NCBI GenBank assembly: GCA_016200595.1
Contig: JACQEL010000187.1
Coordinates: 1 to 7,494 of the forward strand
DNA from: Deltaproteobacteria bacterium
GTDB lineage: Bacteria > Desulfobacterota > Binatia > Bin18
Length of the DNA: 7,494 nt
Direction of reading: 5' to 3'
Part shown: positions 6,081 to 7,494 of the stretch, piece after piece
Layout of the letters: every line of letters starts with the position of its first letter
Numbering within the stretch: position 1 is the stretch's first letter
Notes under the pieces: model-generated
The model's input: the letters and a program-made list of their open reading frames with translations, nothing else
Database searches by the model: none
What the model was told of the DNA's origin: nothing
Made by a program: the position numbers and the translations under genes

Positions 6081-6416
6081 ATGGCAATCCAATATCATTT
6101 TACTGTGGCGAACGATGCCATTGACGTCAAACCTGGCAAGCACGCCTCGCCTAACATCACGATTTCCATGAAGGAAAACGATTACCTGGACATGATCAAC
6201 GGCAAGCTCAATGGGCAGATGGCCTTTATGACCGGGAAGCTCAAGATTGCTGGAGACATGGGGTTGGCACTGAAAATGCAGGGTCTCTTCAAGACGGGCG
6301 GAGGCGGCCCGGCCGCGACTTCAGTGCAACAGGTCATGGACGGGATGGCCCAAAACTTTAATGCGAGCGCGGCCAAAGGGATGAACGCGACCTACCAATT
6401 CGACCTGACCGACTAA
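6081..6416 (+). CDS. SCP2 sterol-carrier domain protein, apparently circularly permuted
   Basis: This 111-residue protein binds or carries lipids or acyl-CoAs if it works like other SCP2 proteins (a small open alpha/beta fold with a hydrophobic cavity). The familiar SCP2 C-terminal half comes first: IQYHFTVANDAIDVKPG (3-19), SPNITISM (23-30), then DYLDMINGKLNGQMAFMTGKLKIAGDMGLALKMQGLF (34-70). After a glycine-rich linker TGGGGPAATS (72-81) comes what is normally the N-terminal helix and first strand of the domain: VQQVMDGMAQNFNASAAKGMNATYQFDLTD (82-111), then the stop. Neither the 79 bp upstream nor the bases downstream encode the missing other copy, so the gene looks permuted at the loop between the first two strands rather than truncated. 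The ATG follows a strong AGAGGAGGAA (6065-6074). It lies between an LLM oxidoreductase and a dehydrogenase gene on the same strand. Family assignment is strong; the permutation rests on my recollection of domain order. Confidence 0.9.
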   Translation: MAIQYHFTVANDAIDVKPGKHASPNITISMKENDYLDMINGKLNGQMAFMTGKLKIAGDMGLALKMQGLFKTGGGGPAATSVQQVMDGMAQNFNASAAKGMNATYQFDLTD

Positions 6417-6426
6417 GCAAAGTGCC

Positions 6427-6456
6427 GGGGCGTACACCGTGCGCCCCTCTGATTTT
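6427..6456 (+). terminator. Possible intrinsic terminator after the SCP2 gene
   Basis: GGGGCGTAC (6427-6435) pairs with GTGCGCCCC (6439-6447), including one G-T pair, around a 3-nt loop. It starts 10 nt after the SCP2 stop codon. The following TCTGATTTT is only a weak U-tract, so termination may be partial and the downstream dehydrogenase could still be read through. Confidence 0.5.
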
Positions 6457-6459
6457 CCG

Positions 6460-6493
6460 TCCTCTCCCTTTTGTTCTTTTCTCCTTTTTTTCT
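6460..6493 (+). other. Pyrimidine tract before the dehydrogenase gene
   Basis: Thirty-four bases with a single purine (G at 6473) lie just upstream of the dehydrogenase ribosome site. The word CTTTTCTCCT (6476-6485) recurs at 2254-2263 in the repeat-rich gap, hinting at a common kind of intergenic filler. No function can be assigned. Confidence 0.4.
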
Positions 6494-6507
6494 GGCACGA
6501 GGTAATC

Positions 6508-7494
6508 ATGACTAAACATGTAGTGATTATTCCTGGCGATGATGCGGCCCCAGAGGCAATGGCTCCCGCGGTCGAGATCTTAAAGAGCCTCAACCTCGAC
6601 CTCACCTTTACCGAGTTCCCTTCCGGGGAAGAAGGGGTGAAACGCTATGGCTCGCGCGGGGCTTTCAATCAGGCCCTGAGCGAGGCCATTGACCGTTCTG
6701 ACACCACGCTGTTCGGCTCGACCAATGGCACTACCGGCGGGATCAATCACTTACGGTGGGGGAAACTGACCTATGCCAACGTGCGCCCAGTCCACTGGCG
6801 GGCAGGCTTTCGCAGCCCACTGAAAAATCCCGAAGGTATCGATTTCGTAATCGTGCGTGAGAATCTCGAAGACCTGTACATGGGAATTGAGGGTGATCTC
6901 AGTATGCTGGCCGCGCTGCCGGTGACCAGTTGGCTCACCCGCAAGCCCCTCGACACCACACCCACCGGGAAATTCGCGATTAAAGTGATTACCGAAGCCG
7001 CCACGCGCCGCGTGGCGCGGTTCGCCTGCGAACTCGCCCGCAAGCGGAAAGCCCGCGGGGGAAAGGGAAAAGTGACCTGCTCGTGTAAGTACAATATGCT
7101 GCGCGACAGCGACGGGTTGTTCCGCCGCGTGGTCGAAGCCACCGTCAAAGACTACCCGGACCTGCGTTACGAGCAATACATCGTCGATGACTTTGCGCGC
7201 CGCCTCGTGGCGAGTCCCTCAGACCTCGATGTCGTGGTGATGCCGAATCTCTACGGCGACATTCTCTCAGATGCCGCGGCGGGAACTCTTGGCGGCTTGG
7301 GGCTAGCGCCTAGCGGTTGTTACGGCGACACCTACGCCTACTTTGAATCAGTGCACGGTTCTGCACCGGACATCGCCGGCAAGAATATGATCAATCCGAC
7401 GGCAACCTTGCTGTCCGCTGTCCTCATGCTCGAATACGTCGGGCAGGACGGCGCAGCAGCGCTGCTCGACCGGGCCATTACCCAAGTGTATGCG
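6508..7494 (+). CDS. Isocitrate/isopropylmalate-family beta-decarboxylating dehydrogenase, 3' end outside window
   Basis: An open frame of 329 codons from the ATG at 6508 (GAGG at 6499-6502 just upstream) runs to the window edge without a stop. The family oxidises and decarboxylates malate-type substrates (isocitrate, isopropylmalate, tartrate and others). Visible motifs are the Rossmann-like start VVIIPGDDAAPEAM (5-18), LRWGKLTYANVRPV (82-95), the VIVRENLEDLYMGIEG block (114-129), CSCKYNMLRDSDGLF (191-205), VDDFARRLV (226-234), NLYGDILSDAAAGTLGGLG (247-265, with probable metal-ligand Asp251 and Asp255) and VHGSAPDIAGKNMINPTATLLS (282-303). The PDIAGK form, rather than the PKYAGQ form of NADP enzymes, points to NAD+. 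The usual GDGIGPE near the start is GDDAAPE, which is atypical. Most of the roughly 340-360-residue protein is present. Substrate cannot be assigned; it may be separated from the SCP2 gene by a weak terminator. Confidence 0.92.
   Translation, partial: MTKHVVIIPGDDAAPEAMAPAVEILKSLNLDLTFTEFPSGEEGVKRYGSRGAFNQALSEAIDRSDTTLFGSTNGTTGGINHLRWGKLTYANVRPVHWRAGFRSPLKNPEGIDFVIVRENLEDLYMGIEGDLSMLAALPVTSWLTRKPLDTTPTGKFAIKVITEAATRRVARFACELARKRKARGGKGKVTCSCKYNMLRDSDGLFRRVVEATVKDYPDLRYEQYIVDDFARRLVASPSDLDVVVMPNLYGDILSDAAAGTLGGLGLAPSGCYGDTYAYFESVHGSAPDIAGKNMINPTATLLSAVLMLEYVGQDGAAALLDRAITQVYA

Noticed and set aside
6751..7176. A 141-codon minus-strand frame
   Set aside because: It is antisense to the dehydrogenase gene, which has clear family motifs throughout.

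Overview
The window looks like chromosomal sequence of an uncultured, moderately GC-rich environmental bacterium. The gene set combines CaiB/BaiF (family III) CoA-transferases, a luciferase-like (LLM) oxidoreductase, a deazaflavin/FMN split-barrel protein, an SCP2 sterol-carrier protein and a beta-decarboxylating dehydrogenase. Intergenic gaps carry palindromic sequence of a kind common in metagenome-derived genomes. This is the style of the Tectomicrobia, Binatota or 'Deltaproteobacteria' MAGs, but the taxonomic guess rests on gene content only and is weak. No rRNA, tRNA, CRISPR array, transposase or phage gene was seen.

Layout. Positions 1-4891 are read leftward (minus strand) and 5057-7494 rightward (plus strand), diverging from a 165-bp gap at 4892-5056. 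Rightmost on the minus strand is a secreted split-barrel (DDN/nitroreductase-like) protein (4427-4891). Next comes a short HEPN-domain gene (4050-4379) overlapping an unrecognised acidic partner gene (3770-4069). Then follow a CaiB/BaiF CoA-transferase gene broken by an internal out-of-frame deletion (2493-3607), a 347-bp non-coding gap full of nested inverted repeats (2146-2492), an intact CaiB/BaiF CoA-transferase (931-2145), and a HEAT-repeat protein that runs off the left edge (1-843). On the plus strand are an LLM flavin-dependent oxidoreductase (5057-6001), a small SCP2-like protein whose domain order looks circularly permuted (6081-6416), a probable terminator hairpin (6427-6447), and an isocitrate/isopropylmalate-type dehydrogenase running off the right edge (from 6508).

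How the genes may work together. The CoA-transferases, SCP2 protein, LLM enzyme and dehydrogenase fit acyl-CoA or hydrophobic-compound catabolism, but no substrate can be named from the sequence. The two adjacent CoA-transferase genes may have encoded one two-subunit enzyme: the intact one keeps the catalytic Asp (residue 174), while the broken one has Gly at the aligned place. The HEPN gene with its overlapping partner has the layout of a toxin-antitoxin-like module and is probably functionally separate.

The most unusual items are the apparently permuted SCP2 domain, the HEPN plus unknown acidic partner pair, and the nested palindromic element at 2191-2459. Two genes (HEPN and the second CoA-transferase) each seem to lack roughly 30-35 codons internally, so the assembly should be checked against reads before biological conclusions are drawn.
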